Shown piece by piece: positions 54,339 through 62,567 of a DNA stretch of 64,000 nucleotides; within the stretch, counting starts at the first letter, position 1; each line of letters starts with the position of its first letter. The translations under genes were made by a program, and so were the position numbers. Below the pieces are notes generated by a model. That model saw only the letters and a program-made list of their open reading frames with translations, was not told where the DNA came from and did no database searches. This DNA is from Bacteroides sp. (GTDB lineage: Bacteria > Bacteroidota > Bacteroidia > Bacteroidales > Bacteroidaceae). The DNA is taken from positions 27,518 to 91,517 of the forward strand of contig JAMPDJ010000012.1 of NCBI GenBank assembly GCA_023665805.1. The letters run 5' to 3'.

Positions 54339-55779
54339 TACGGATGTCCTTTCTCATGATTCTGTAGCTGTATATGGCCGACAGCAGCGTGAGGGGAATG
54401 CCTATGCCAAAACGCACGACGGTATCCTGACCTATGCACAAAAGCATGATTGTCAGGACCAATCCTGTGCCCAAGGCGATATGTGTAAGGTTGTTACGTG
54501 AAATACGTACTTGGTACGTCATGCGGTTTACCAGGCACAATATCAATGTATTGAACAGCCCCACGATGGACAACGCCATGCCTATGCCGTTGAGTCCCCA
54601 CTGGGAATAGCAGAAGTAGACGCTACCTATGATCAGGATATTGTAGATGCCCTCCAGAATGAGGAACATCCAGGAATGTCCGTGTGCCAGTGAAACGTAT
54701 TCCAACGGCAGTGCCACGGAACGGTGCAACTGGAACAGTCCGGCCAGTACGCACATGTTCACTATCGGCATGAATTCCCGGGTGTACAAAGCCATGACTA
54801 TGGCTGGCATGGCCAGGAGGAAGAGCATCACCAGAGGGGTAGTGATGGTGAAGCTGACACGTATTTGCTTGTTCACCGTCTCGTTCTTCCGGTTGGCATC
54901 GTGGCATACCGAGGTGAGACGCGGGAAATAGTCGGTGGAGTTTGAACTGAATATCATTCCCACGTAGGATAGTATAAGTGTATAGCCCATCTTATATAAT
55001 CCCACTTCATCTGTGGATGTGATAATCTTATATAATATGGTAGTGGTGAGGGCACCCATAATTGCAGTGATTGCATACGGTATGCCGAATTTTAGCAGAG
55101 GTATGCCTCGCCTCCATGTCTTGCCGGAAAACGGAGCAATGCGATAAGGGATAATCCGTGCGCAGAAGAAGAGGTGGGTAAAGGCTGCAATGGCTATGCA
55201 GAGGTTGAGTGTGAGTATGATTCCGTCTATGCCCAACCATGGATAAACACCCAATGTGCATATCACGCCTCCTATGGCGGAGAGCAGTTCCACGACGGCT
55301 ACGCGTTTCAACTTCTGGAGGCCTTTGAGTATGGCGCATTCGCCTGCCGTGATTGGGAACAGGAAGGCGGCCGGAGCCAGCATGAGAATCTCTGCAAAAT
55401 GGCTTCGGGCATCGTTGAAGAAAACCGTCTCGAACCACATGGCAGCAGTTATGCATCCGAATATGTTCAGACATGCCACGGCCATGGACCAGGTGCGTAT
55501 TACTTGTGCCATATCTGTGGCGGCATCCATACGTTCGCTGGTGTCTATTTCGCTCATTTGCTGTATGCTGGCCGTCTCCAATCCGATATTGGTGCAGGCG
55601 TTCACCACGTCCAGCACGTTTTGGTAGATGGCTATCATGCCGGCACCGAAAGGACCAAGGAAGAAAGCCGTTATCTTGCCTCGGGAGAGGTCTGCCAGTT
55701 TTTTCAGTACTTCTACACTGCCGAACAGGCCGATATATGTGAGGATGTGGCTGGTGGATGCGTATTTCTTATTGTTCAT
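54328..55779 (-). CDS. Oligosaccharide flippase family protein (Wzx-like)
   Basis: From the ATG at 55779 this 483-residue membrane protein has about 12-14 helices. Features: LTYIGLFGSVEVLKKLADLSRGKITAFFLGP in two halves near the start, GECAILKGLQKLKRVAVVELLSA, and LYKMGYTLILSYVGMIFSS. The pattern fits the polysaccharide-exporter branch of the MATE/MOP superfamily. The frame is open 97 codons further up but those residues are not membrane-like and overlap non-coding sequence. It would flip the lipid-linked glycan built by the neighbouring transferases. Confidence 0.88.
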   Translation of the reverse strand: MNNKKYASTSHILTYIGLFGSVEVLKKLADLSRGKITAFFLGPFGAGMIAIYQNVLDVVNACTNIGLETASIQQMSEIDTSERMDAATDMAQVIRTWSMAVACLNIFGCITAAMWFETVFFNDARSHFAEILMLAPAAFLFPITAGECAILKGLQKLKRVAVVELLSAIGGVICTLGVYPWLGIDGIILTLNLCIAIAAFTHLFFCARIIPYRIAPFSGKTWRRGIPLLKFGIPYAITAIMGALTTTILYKIITSTDEVGLYKMGYTLILSYVGMIFSSNSTDYFPRLTSVCHDANRKNETVNKQIRVSFTITTPLVMLFLLAMPAIVMALYTREFMPIVNMCVLAGLFQLHRSVALPLEYVSLAHGHSWMFLILEGIYNILIIGSVYFCYSQWGLNGIGMALSIVGLFNTLILCLVNRMTYQVRISRNNLTHIALGTGLVLTIMLLCIGQDTVVRFGIGIPLTLLSAIYSYRIMRKDIRNEK

Positions 55780-55844
55780 GATATGGAATGGGCAGTTATG
55801 AATGGTGAATAAAACATTATATAGGTGGGCACGATGTTTTCTTG

Positions 55845-57071
55845 TCAGAACCGTGTGCTTGCCCGAGCATATCCCGTTATGCGGTCGTATCGTCCGCCCG
55901 GTTCTCTGTAGTAGACGAAAGCTTGATATTCGTTCTCGGTTTGCCAGAAGTCGCCCATTGTCTGCAGGGTTGAGCCGTCCGAGGTGATGTAGTGATAGTC
56001 GTAGTAACCTTGTTTCAGCAACACGGCCGCCTCGTAGCACTCTTCTTCCTCGTCGTACTGCATCAGGCACTCGGATGCGGTCTCGCCGTTGCTCCAGTTG
56101 CCGCTGACATATACATCCTTGTCCAGACGCCGCGATTGCAGGGTGAAGTGCACCACGGCGTATTCTGCCTGCGTGTCATTGTTTTCCTGGTTTTCGGTGC
56201 GCGGATAAAAGGCACCGTTGCGGTCTTCTCCGGAAAGATAGTTCTCAGGGACCTCGTCCACCCATAGTGTCGCATGGTGGAACGGTTCGTACCAACGCAT
56301 GTTGTCGACATTCATGCCAGAATGGTTGACATCCAGTATCTCGAACTTGTGGTATTCGTTGCCGGCAGGGAATATCAGTTGCCGGCAGTGTCGCCATTCC
56401 AGTCCGCCGGCCTTGTTGATGTCCGGGCGTATTCCTTTTACGGTGCGTGAGGGACGTTGGTTTTGCGTCACGAGGGCATATATCTGTTCGTATGGGTTGG
56501 TCACAACGGTGGAACCGTAGTTGAGGCTGAGCGATACCTGTTGATGGCAGTCGTTGATGTCGATGTCCGTGTTGGGAGACACATGCATGGATAGGCTCAT
56601 GGCTGTCTCCACCACAGCGAAGCGCACCTCCAGCGACGGTTCGTCCTCTTCCCGTCCTTCTTCATAGACCAGCAATTTGTAGTTGCCGCTGAGCAGAGGC
56701 GAGGCATCCCTGTTGGGGAACATCAGGGAGTAGTGCGTATATATTTGTGTGGTGTTGAAGCTTGTCTCATAATCTTCCACAGGCAGATTGTTGGAGCCGC
56801 GAATGTAGTCGCTTTCAAACAGATCCTCGGTAAGTTCCCAATCCTTGGTGCAGTGTTGCAGACGGTATATGTAGCGATGGTAGTCATGCGACATTTCGTC
56901 CCAGGAGATACGCAGATATGCCGATCTGCCCAAGGTGAGCACTGGAGGAAGGAGCGGATTGTCGTTGAGAGTCACTTGGAGCGTATGCACATTCCGGTCA
57001 TACACCCTATGCTGTCCGCGGGTGATAGCGGCCAGTATGATGCATGAAAATAAGATAAGCAGTCGTTTCAT
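55845..57071 (-). CDS. DUF5103 (type IX secretion plug-like) protein
   Basis: 408 residues with a signal peptide (MKRLLILFSCIILAAITRG). The body is beta-rich and matches the DUF5103 family: TLQVTLNDNPLLPPVLTLG, YRISWDE-like LRISWDEMSHDYHRYIYRLQHC, LYEDL-like ELTEDLFESDYIRGSNNLPVEDYETS in pieces, and DVYVSGNWSNGETASECLMQYDE near the C-terminus. Some DUF5103 members plug the type IX translocon SprA, others occur in species without a clear T9SS, so the role here is open. It is 65 bases upstream of the flippase on the same strand. Confidence 0.82.
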   Translation of the reverse strand: MKRLLILFSCIILAAITRGQHRVYDRNVHTLQVTLNDNPLLPPVLTLGRSAYLRISWDEMSHDYHRYIYRLQHCTKDWELTEDLFESDYIRGSNNLPVEDYETSFNTTQIYTHYSLMFPNRDASPLLSGNYKLLVYEEGREEDEPSLEVRFAVVETAMSLSMHVSPNTDIDINDCHQQVSLSLNYGSTVVTNPYEQIYALVTQNQRPSRTVKGIRPDINKAGGLEWRHCRQLIFPAGNEYHKFEILDVNHSGMNVDNMRWYEPFHHATLWVDEVPENYLSGEDRNGAFYPRTENQENNDTQAEYAVVHFTLQSRRLDKDVYVSGNWSNGETASECLMQYDEEEECYEAAVLLKQGYYDYHYITSDGSTLQTMGDFWQTENEYQAFVYYREPGGRYDRITGYARASTRF

Positions 57072-57119
57072 GTGTATTGGACGGATGTGTGCGGATTTAT
57101 CGGAATGGACGAGTTACCG

Positions 57120-57788
57120 TCATTCGCCCTTGACAATGGGCAAATGCCAATGGAACTTTACTGCAAGGCAACGCACGACTATAACCACCACGCTGGAAAG
57201 CAACGCATTGGTGGAGGGGTCGAAGCCCATGGTATGCATCACAGAGTACACCACGCCGCCAGCCACGCAGGCCAGGGCGTAAATCTCCTTGCGGAAGATG
57301 AGCGGCACCTCGTTTATGAGCACGTCGCGTATGACACCGCCGGCTGCGCCCGTCACGGAACCCATGGTGATGGCAGTCCACAACGGGAAATCCATCTGAA
57401 GCGTCTTCTCTATGCCCACCACATTAAATAGGGCCAGGCCTATGGTATCGAAGATGAACCATGTGTTTTCCTGTTTGACCAGGTACTTGGAGAACACGTG
57501 AACGAAAAGTACGGCTATGGCGCACCAGATGAAGTATATTTCGTTCATCATCCAAAAGGGATTGACACCCAGCATGATGTCTCGCAGCGTGCCGCCTCCT
57601 ATGGCTGTGGCCATACCCACAATCCATGCACCGAAGATATCGAACTGCTTCGCGCTGGCCAGTCTTATGCCGGAGAGGGCAAAAGCGAAGGTTCCTACGA
57701 ACTCTATAATCAGGAAAGATGTTGGGATGCGCAACGTGGTGGCCAGGATTTCCACCCATTCCGCTGCGGCTTGCCATGTCTGTAACAT
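57120..57788 (-). CDS. TRIC/UPF0126-family cation channel protein
   Basis: This 222-residue inner-membrane protein has about seven helices. The family repeat is visible twice: FAFALSGIRLASAKQFDIFG with GGGTLRDIMLG near residues 35-70, and GLALFNVVGIEKTLQ with GAAGGVIRDVLINEVPL near residues 120-160. Bacterial TRIC-type (YicG-like) proteins are potassium-permeable trimers. No substrate clue comes from the neighbours. It lies 39 bases after PqqD and 48 bases before the DUF5103 gene. Confidence 0.9.
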   Translation of the reverse strand: MLQTWQAAAEWVEILATTLRIPTSFLIIEFVGTFAFALSGIRLASAKQFDIFGAWIVGMATAIGGGTLRDIMLGVNPFWMMNEIYFIWCAIAVLFVHVFSKYLVKQENTWFIFDTIGLALFNVVGIEKTLQMDFPLWTAITMGSVTGAAGGVIRDVLINEVPLIFRKEIYALACVAGGVVYSVMHTMGFDPSTNALLSSVVVIVVRCLAVKFHWHLPIVKGE

Positions 57789-57827
57789 ATATGAACAATA
57801 TGGTACGTGCGCGTATGTTTGTAAATA

Positions 57828-58094
57828 CTATTCTGCTATGCCGATCTCTTTCCACTGCTCAGCCAAACGTGTGGCATCCTCCAGTGCCGTGGCTGCGGGC
57901 ACCTCGTACTCGTCCGTCAGAATCCGTGCCATGTCCTCAGGCGTAAATTCCTGCTGGCATACTGCCTTCCATATTGTGGCGGCTGACTTGTTGAAATGTA
58001 TTACTTGGGAGAAGTCTATGTTCTTTACTCCGGATGCCACTACTACGAATTCTCCGCACACTTCGCGGAGCTGGAAACCTTCTTTTACTTTCAT
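57828..58094 (-). CDS. PqqD-family peptide chaperone-like protein
   Basis: This 88-residue PqqD-like winged-helix protein reads GEFVVVASGVKNIDFSQVIHFNKSAATIWKAV, with the NxSA-xxIW pattern of the family, then EFTPEDMARILTDEYEVP. PqqD domains bind the leader of ribosomally made peptides and hand it to modifying enzymes. Here it sits downstream of an S24/S26 peptidase and an HPr-kinase-like gene, a combination seen with peptide-modification systems. I see no precursor gene in the 66-base gap to the peptidase. Confidence 0.88.
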   Translation of the reverse strand: MKVKEGFQLREVCGEFVVVASGVKNIDFSQVIHFNKSAATIWKAVCQQEFTPEDMARILTDEYEVPAATALEDATRLAEQWKEIGIAE

Positions 58095-58160
58095 TTGTGT
58101 CTAAGTGTGTTTGTCTATAGTTGTTTTGTTTTAGTCAAGAATCCGATGTGTGCGGCTTTC

Positions 58161-58721
58161 CTAAATGGTTGCCCGGTAGATGGCCAGCAGGTAACGTCGC
58201 AAAGGTTGCAGCCGGTGCCATATGTGTATGCGCCGCACCAGTTCGGGGTCATCGGCAGGTAGCACCTTGTGCGGGTACACATAATGGGTGACCATGCCGC
58301 AAATGTCCTTGCGTGTACAGTGCTCGGTGCCCCTGACATTGCCGTCGCCCATAAGGGTGATGGCATCGAGGCTGGAATCCGTGGGGTGGGGCTGCACTTC
58401 GATGATGCGGTGCAGGACAAATTGTCCCGGCAGTATTTCTGCCAGTACCGCATCGCCTGTCTTGGCTCCGTCCGGTGCCGCCAGCCTCACCTTGTCCCGC
58501 AGGTGCTCCAGAAACGGGCGCATGCTCCATCCTTTCACGCTTATGGTGGCGGTATGTCCCTCCCGTATGGCGTCGCGCACGGCGGACATGAGGATGTGTG
58601 TGGACACCTCCATGCGCCGGGGAGGGGAGTCTTGCCTGTACTTCTTTATGTTCCGAAGGCGTAGGGGGGGGCACAGCAGGCGCAGGCCTCTCTTAATGGT
58701 TTTCTTTAGAAATGGTATCAT
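58161..58721 (-). CDS. S24/S26-family peptidase
   Basis: This 186-residue protein has the signal-peptidase/LexA-like fold. VKGWSMRPFLEHLRDKVRL has the catalytic Ser of the SMxP motif near residue 66. TGDAVLAEILPGQFVLHRII follows, where a His replaces the usual Lys, as in ER-type signal peptidases, and GDGN is the last family box. There is no strong transmembrane helix at the N-terminus, so it may be cytoplasmic or peripheral. It overlaps the kinase-like gene by 29 bases. It could cleave the leader of a modified peptide; that is inference from context. It contains a C8 run near base 58665. Confidence 0.85.
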   Translation of the reverse strand: MIPFLKKTIKRGLRLLCPPLRLRNIKKYRQDSPPRRMEVSTHILMSAVRDAIREGHTATISVKGWSMRPFLEHLRDKVRLAAPDGAKTGDAVLAEILPGQFVLHRIIEVQPHPTDSSLDAITLMGDGNVRGTEHCTRKDICGMVTHYVYPHKVLPADDPELVRRIHIWHRLQPLRRYLLAIYRATI

Positions 58722-59589
58722 GGCAGAGAATGGCTGCGTCTCCGTTTGGCAGGCATCCGAGTTCCCAGATGCCGCATGATTGAATGAACTTGGTCACGCT
58801 GTCGCATACGCCGTTGTACACTCGTGTGTCCCACTTCATGTTGCTGCATGCCGGCAGCAACTCGGTGAAGGCTTCCACGGCCTGGAGGCGTCGTATGCTG
58901 TTCCGTGGACGCTGGTGCAGGCGCACTATGCCTCCGATTGGGGCGGAAATGTTGCGGTAGCAAGGTGTCTTGCCGCTCCATGGCGACCCATAGACCATTG
59001 GCTGGCCGTCGGGGAGAATGCGTATGACGGGATTGTCGTCGTTCATCAGGTCGCAGCCTGGGATGTGGTCGTACCACAGGCGTGTGTGAGTGCTCTTGCC
59101 TGTGCCGCTTGGGGCTGTCATCAAGTAGCCGCGTCCGTCGCAACGTATTACGCTGGAGTGTATGAGCACCGTGTCCATGGTGGCGGTGGCAAAGGCGAAA
59201 GCCATCATCAGACAGTTGTTGAGGCCATAGGCGCGTTGCGAAGGGGAACCTGGGAACGTCTGTACCATGCAGTGGCCGAAATCGGCATCGGACACCATGC
59301 GCCCGCATAAGTGTCCTGTGATGTCGTGTATCTCAAATCTGTATCCACCCGTGGAGGTGCGATAAACCTCATGGAGGCATCCGCCCACGTCGAAATGGCC
59401 TATCTCCGTCTCTTCCTCGGGGAGAGGCACGGGAACGTTGGCAATGGTGATAGTGAGGACCGGAGATTCTCCCCCCCCTACTATTTCTTTACATAGGAAT
59501 GGGGACAAGTTGGGTAACAATGCCTCGCAGTCGGTGTTGTTACTGTAGTCCACACGGATTCTATGTCCGGCGATTTTATAGTCTTTCAT
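58693..59589 (-). CDS. HPr kinase/PEP carboxykinase-like P-loop protein
   Basis: This 298-residue protein has VLIHSSVIRCDGRGYLMTAPSGTGKSTHTRLW, in two parts, holding the P-loop GTGKST near residue 172, and DLMNDDNPVIRI and GSPWSGKT, the Asp and glycine motifs of the HprK/PckA fold. It lacks the HPr-binding N-terminal domain of true HprK. Relatives in lasso-peptide clusters phosphorylate a serine of the peptide. The ATG at 59589 overlaps the upstream secreted-protein gene by 14 bases. An 8-G run (59478-59471) encodes part of VGGGES and could slip. Confidence 0.85.
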   Translation of the reverse strand: MKDYKIAGHRIRVDYSNNTDCEALLPNLSPFLCKEIVGGGESPVLTITIANVPVPLPEEETEIGHFDVGGCLHEVYRTSTGGYRFEIHDITGHLCGRMVSDADFGHCMVQTFPGSPSQRAYGLNNCLMMAFAFATATMDTVLIHSSVIRCDGRGYLMTAPSGTGKSTHTRLWYDHIPGCDLMNDDNPVIRILPDGQPMVYGSPWSGKTPCYRNISAPIGGIVRLHQRPRNSIRRLQAVEAFTELLPACSNMKWDTRVYNGVCDSVTKFIQSCGIWELGCLPNGDAAILCHDTISKENH

Positions 59590-60004
59590 GCTCGCTCCAT
59601 TCTTGCGGTACGAACTTGAACTCCCCGGCATTCAGTACCTGCAGTTTTGTGCTTGGGTCTTTGCGCAGTTTATCCTGTAGTTTCAAGAACTTCTTTTCCA
59701 ATCTGCTTCTGCTCTTGCTGAAGAATATGGCGCATGTCGTGCCGGGCTTTTCCTTGGCTGTCTCTATCCAGATATGTAACTGCTGCGAATAGATGCTGCG
59801 GTCGTATAGGAAGCCGGTTTTGGTCTCCACGTAGGCTGGGGACAGGGCTTGTATGTCGGTGAGGTAGGTGAGTGAGTCCGTGTAGCTGGTGCTTACACCG
59901 AAGACGTAGACTTTGGTTTGCTTTGGCTTGGCCATGGCATCCGTAGCCATGAACATGCACACCAGCGTGAGAATCAGGCATAATAGTTTGCTCCGTGTGT
60001 TCAT
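59576..60004 (-). CDS. Small secreted protein of unknown function
   Basis: From the ATG at 60004 this is a 142-residue protein with a signal peptide (LLCLILTLVCMFMATDAMA). The mature part is basic and continues KPKQTKVYVFGVSTSYTDSLTYLTDIQ, with a C-terminal half rich in Lys/Arg (FFSKSRSRLEKKFLKLQDKLRKD). I do not recognise the family with certainty; it looks like a conserved Bacteroidales hypothetical. It is first in the cassette with the kinase-like, peptidase and PqqD genes, behind a -7 box at 60029-60036, so it may be their substrate or an accessory protein. Confidence 0.75.
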   Translation of the reverse strand: MNTRSKLLCLILTLVCMFMATDAMAKPKQTKVYVFGVSTSYTDSLTYLTDIQALSPAYVETKTGFLYDRSIYSQQLHIWIETAKEKPGTTCAIFFSKSRSRLEKKFLKLQDKLRKDPSTKLQVLNAGEFKFVPQEWSEHERL

Positions 60005-60028
60005 ATATATCAAGTGCGTATTTCTGTG

Positions 60029-60036
60029 CAAAGATA
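60029..60036 (-). promoter_or_regulatory. Candidate -7 element for the secreted protein-kinase-peptidase-PqqD cassette
   Basis: TATCTTTG on the minus strand matches TAnnTTTG. The -33 region reads GTTT, a weak match. Predicted start near 60022. Confidence 0.6.
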
Positions 60037-60144
60037 CGAAATAATGTGGAGAAACTTTTGGCGATGAGCGAAAAAAGCGTAAATGGCATGGGAAAGCCTG
60101 AGAGTAGCGTGCCGGAGTGGCTGCCGGTACAGCTGCCATCTGGA

Positions 60145-60211
60145 TATTCGTGAATTCTCATCTTTGAATTCGTGAATGTGCGTGTGGGAATTCGCGAATT
60201 CAAGGATGTGT
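60145..60211. repeat. Second cluster of ATTCGTGAATTC/ATTCGCGAATTC palindromes
   Basis: Three units in 67 bases: ATATTCGTGAATTC at 60145, GAATTCGTGAATGTG near 60166, and GGAATTCGCGAATTC near 60188. They match the cluster at 37655-37727. Confidence 0.75.
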
Positions 60212-60281
60212 CCATACGAGGCTCGCGTATGCCTGCTTTTGACGATGGGGGACGCGGTCGATGGTGGCATGCATCATGTGA

Positions 60282-60318
60282 CACGCCCTGCACGAGAACA
60301 ACTCTCGTGCAGGGCGTG
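60282..60318. terminator. 16-bp perfect hairpin downstream of the HtrA gene
   Basis: CACGCCCTGCACGAGA at 60282-60297 pairs with 60303-60318 around the loop ACAAC. It lies 41 bases after the htrA stop on the minus strand. No T-run follows, so it may stabilise mRNA or terminate with help. Confidence 0.6.
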
Positions 60319-60358
60319 CGGCTTGCAAATAAACGATATTGTCGGTGTGCGTGATAGT

Positions 60359-61819
60359 TCACTCGTTTAGGTCTATGACAAAGCTTTGTTTGCGTCCGCT
60401 GGGAGATATGGCTCTGATCCACAGAGTGCGGTCAGTGCTGCGGTTGGCTGCTTTCACGGCCTCCTTCCAATCGTTTTCGCTGGTCATGCGTGTGTCGTTC
60501 ACTACCAGTATGATGGTGCCTTCGGACACTCCGGCCTGCTTCATCTTGCCTTGTCGGACGGTTTTGACTAACAAGCCATGCTTGACTCCAAAGAGGGACT
60601 GTATGTTTTTGGGAAGTGCTTGCAGGGTGACGCCCAGTTCGTCTTCGTCCACATCCTTGATTATCTTGGTGGAGCCTTGGGCGTTCTTGAGCGTTACAGT
60701 CTTGGACATTTTGGACTTGCCGCGCATCCAGGTGAGTTTCACTTTATCGCCCGGACGCTGTTGGGCCAAAGCCTCCTGCAGTTCGGACATCTTGTGTATC
60801 TCCTTGCCGTTGAATTCTGTTATGGCATCGCCCTGTTGCAAGCCGGCCTCTGCTGCCGCGGATTCCTCGGTGACATCGTTGACATATACGCCGCTGAGTG
60901 TGCCTAGGTCGGGGGTGTTGCCTTTTTCCTTCTCCATGTCAATGTATACGGAGACATCGTTGCCGGTGACACCCAGCATGGCTCTCTGCACGGTGCCGTA
61001 GGTCTTGAGATCGTCAACCACCTTGTTCATGATAGTGGTGGGGATGGCGAAACCGTAGCCGCTGTAGCTGCCGGTCTGGGAATAAATCATGGCATTTATG
61101 CCCACCAGTTCGCCTCGTTCGTTGACCAGTGCGCCGCCGGAGTTGCCCGGATTGATGGCGGCATCGGTTTGTATGAAGCTCTCTATGCCGTTGGCTCCCA
61201 GATTGCGGGCCTTGGCCGAAATGATGCCTGCGGTGACTGTGCTGGTGAGGTTGAACGGGTTGCCCACGGCCAGAACCCACTGTCCGAGTTTGAGATCGTC
61301 GCTGTTTCCTATGGGCAGGGTGGGGAAGTCTTTACCCTCGATTTTCACCAGAGCCAGGTCGGTACTGGCGTCCAGGCCTATGATGCGTCCGGAGAACTCG
61401 CGGTTGTCGTTCAGTTTCACCAAGATTTCGTCGGCCCCCTCCACTACGTGGTTGTTGGTGACGATGTATCCGTCTTCGGAGATAATTACGCCGGAGCCGG
61501 CTCCGCGGCGGTCGGGTTCCTTGTACTCGCGCTGCTGTGGAGCGTATCCCCCTTGGCCGAAGAAATCACCGAAAAATTCTGCGAACGGGTCGCGATATGT
61601 CACCTTGTGGGTCTTGCCCATCTTGGTTACCTTGATATAGACCACTGCGTTTACGCTCTGTTCTGCAGCTTGGGTCAGGTCTACGTAGCCTCGCGGAGCC
61701 ACTACGGGCATTACTCTATTCTCGCTTTGGGGTGTACTGGTGGAATCTACTGAAGTTTCAGCATTACCGGTACAGGCAATCATGGTGGCTGCCGTGATGA
61801 TGAATAATACTTTTTTCAT
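60359..61819 (-). CDS. degQ: DegQ/HtrA-type periplasmic serine protease
   Basis: 486 residues, envelope quality-control protease and chaperone. The N-terminus MKKVLFIITAATMIACTGNAE reads as a signal sequence with a lipobox-like IAC. The trypsin-like domain has NNHVVEGADEILV with His124, STDLALVKIE with Asp154, and NPGNSGGALVN with Ser227. Two PDZ domains follow: GVYVNDVTEESAAAEAGLQQ near residue 307, and GLLVKTVRQGKMKQAGVSEG near residue 420. The length and order are complete. It is a single gene behind its own -7 box at 61902-61909. Confidence 0.96.
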   Translation of the reverse strand: MKKVLFIITAATMIACTGNAETSVDSTSTPQSENRVMPVVAPRGYVDLTQAAEQSVNAVVYIKVTKMGKTHKVTYRDPFAEFFGDFFGQGGYAPQQREYKEPDRRGAGSGVIISEDGYIVTNNHVVEGADEILVKLNDNREFSGRIIGLDASTDLALVKIEGKDFPTLPIGNSDDLKLGQWVLAVGNPFNLTSTVTAGIISAKARNLGANGIESFIQTDAAINPGNSGGALVNERGELVGINAMIYSQTGSYSGYGFAIPTTIMNKVVDDLKTYGTVQRAMLGVTGNDVSVYIDMEKEKGNTPDLGTLSGVYVNDVTEESAAAEAGLQQGDAITEFNGKEIHKMSELQEALAQQRPGDKVKLTWMRGKSKMSKTVTLKNAQGSTKIIKDVDEDELGVTLQALPKNIQSLFGVKHGLLVKTVRQGKMKQAGVSEGTIILVVNDTRMTSENDWKEAVKAANRSTDRTLWIRAISPSGRKQSFVIDLNE

Positions 61820-61901
61820 GTTCAGTCAGTTTGGTTTATTGTTTGTTATTCTATTGGTCCGTGCCTTTGACGAATGGAGACCGGAACCTTGATTTCCGAT
61901 G

Positions 61902-61909
61902 CAAAAGTA
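61902..61909 (-). promoter_or_regulatory. Candidate -7 element for the HtrA gene
   Basis: TACTTTTG on the minus strand fits TAnnTTTG, about 80 bases before the start. The -33 region has no TTTG. Confidence 0.5.
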
Positions 61910-61970
61910 TGTAAAAATGCAGTTGTCCACGTCATTCCTTGTCTTATTTTAACCTTTAAGTTGTGAGGAT

Positions 61971-62001
61971 TTTGCCAAGTTAAGGATTATTCGTAAATTT
62001 G
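61971..62001 (+). promoter_or_regulatory. Promoter of rnpB
   Basis: TTTG at 61971-61974, exactly 19 bases, then TAAATTTG at 61994-62001: a full match. The predicted start, near 62008, coincides with the 5' side of RNase P helix P1. Confidence 0.88.
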
Positions 62002-62006
62002 CACAC

Positions 62007-62485
62007 AAAGAAACAGTGGTCCGGCTTGCCGCTGGCTTGGTCGTCCTTTCTGGGATGTCCTGGCGAGAGGAAAGTCCGGGCAACACAGGACAATCCGCTA
62101 CCTAACGGGTAGGAGTCAGTGATGGCTGGCAGGTGCAGAAGAAAATAACCGCTTTCGTATTCCTTTTGTTCTTTTTCTTCTTCGAGGATACGGGAGTAAG
62201 GGTGAGAAGGTGAGGCAAGAGCTCACCGGGCGCATGGTGACATGCGTGCCGTGCACTCCGGATGTTGAAAGTTCGCGTAAACCGGCGATGCTTCTCTTCA
62301 TGGATTCACCGTGTGGTGGACTGTGCGGAGGGGCGGGAGGGCTGTCCGTCCGAGCCGGAGGGTAGAACGATAGAGACCGGCGGTGACGCCGGTAGTGGAT
62401 AAATGGCAGGCGGCGGTTACAGCGGACATTTGCGTCTGCTGTGGGCGTGCACAGAACCCGGCTTACAGGACCTCTGCTTCTTTTT
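62007..62485 (+). ncRNA. rnpB: RNase P RNA
   Basis: This is the catalytic RNA that trims the 5' end of tRNA precursors. The 5' core GAGAGGAAAGTCCGGGC (P4 region, 62065-62081) and the 3' core ACAGAACCCGGCTTACAGG near 62452-62470 are the universal signatures. Helix P1 forms between 62007-62022 and 62468-62483 with 14 of 16 positions paired. GGTAGGAGTCAGTG and GATAGAGACCGGCGG are further conserved parts. A T-run at 62481-62485 ends the gene. At about 479 nt it is somewhat longer than most bacterial type A RNAs, with an enlarged region around 62140-62220. Confidence 0.96.
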
Positions 62486-62567
62486 AAGTAACATGTGAAC
62501 CGGATTGGCACGTAGGGACTGTACGTGTATGGATATGGTTTTATACTAACAAGAAAGGTCTTTGAAT

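Larger units (their letters stand above)
60005..60358. other. Intergenic region with repeats and hairpin
   Basis: 354 bases between the HtrA gene stop and the cassette start, both on the minus strand. It contains the promoter element at 60029-60036, palindromic repeats at 60145-60211 and a 16-bp perfect hairpin at 60282-60318. I see no gene in it. Confidence 0.7.

Noticed and set aside
55780..56070. 97-codon extension of the second flippase
   Set aside because: Arg-rich, not membrane-like, overlaps the upstream DUF5103 gene end; MNNKKYAST at 55779 matches the family opening.
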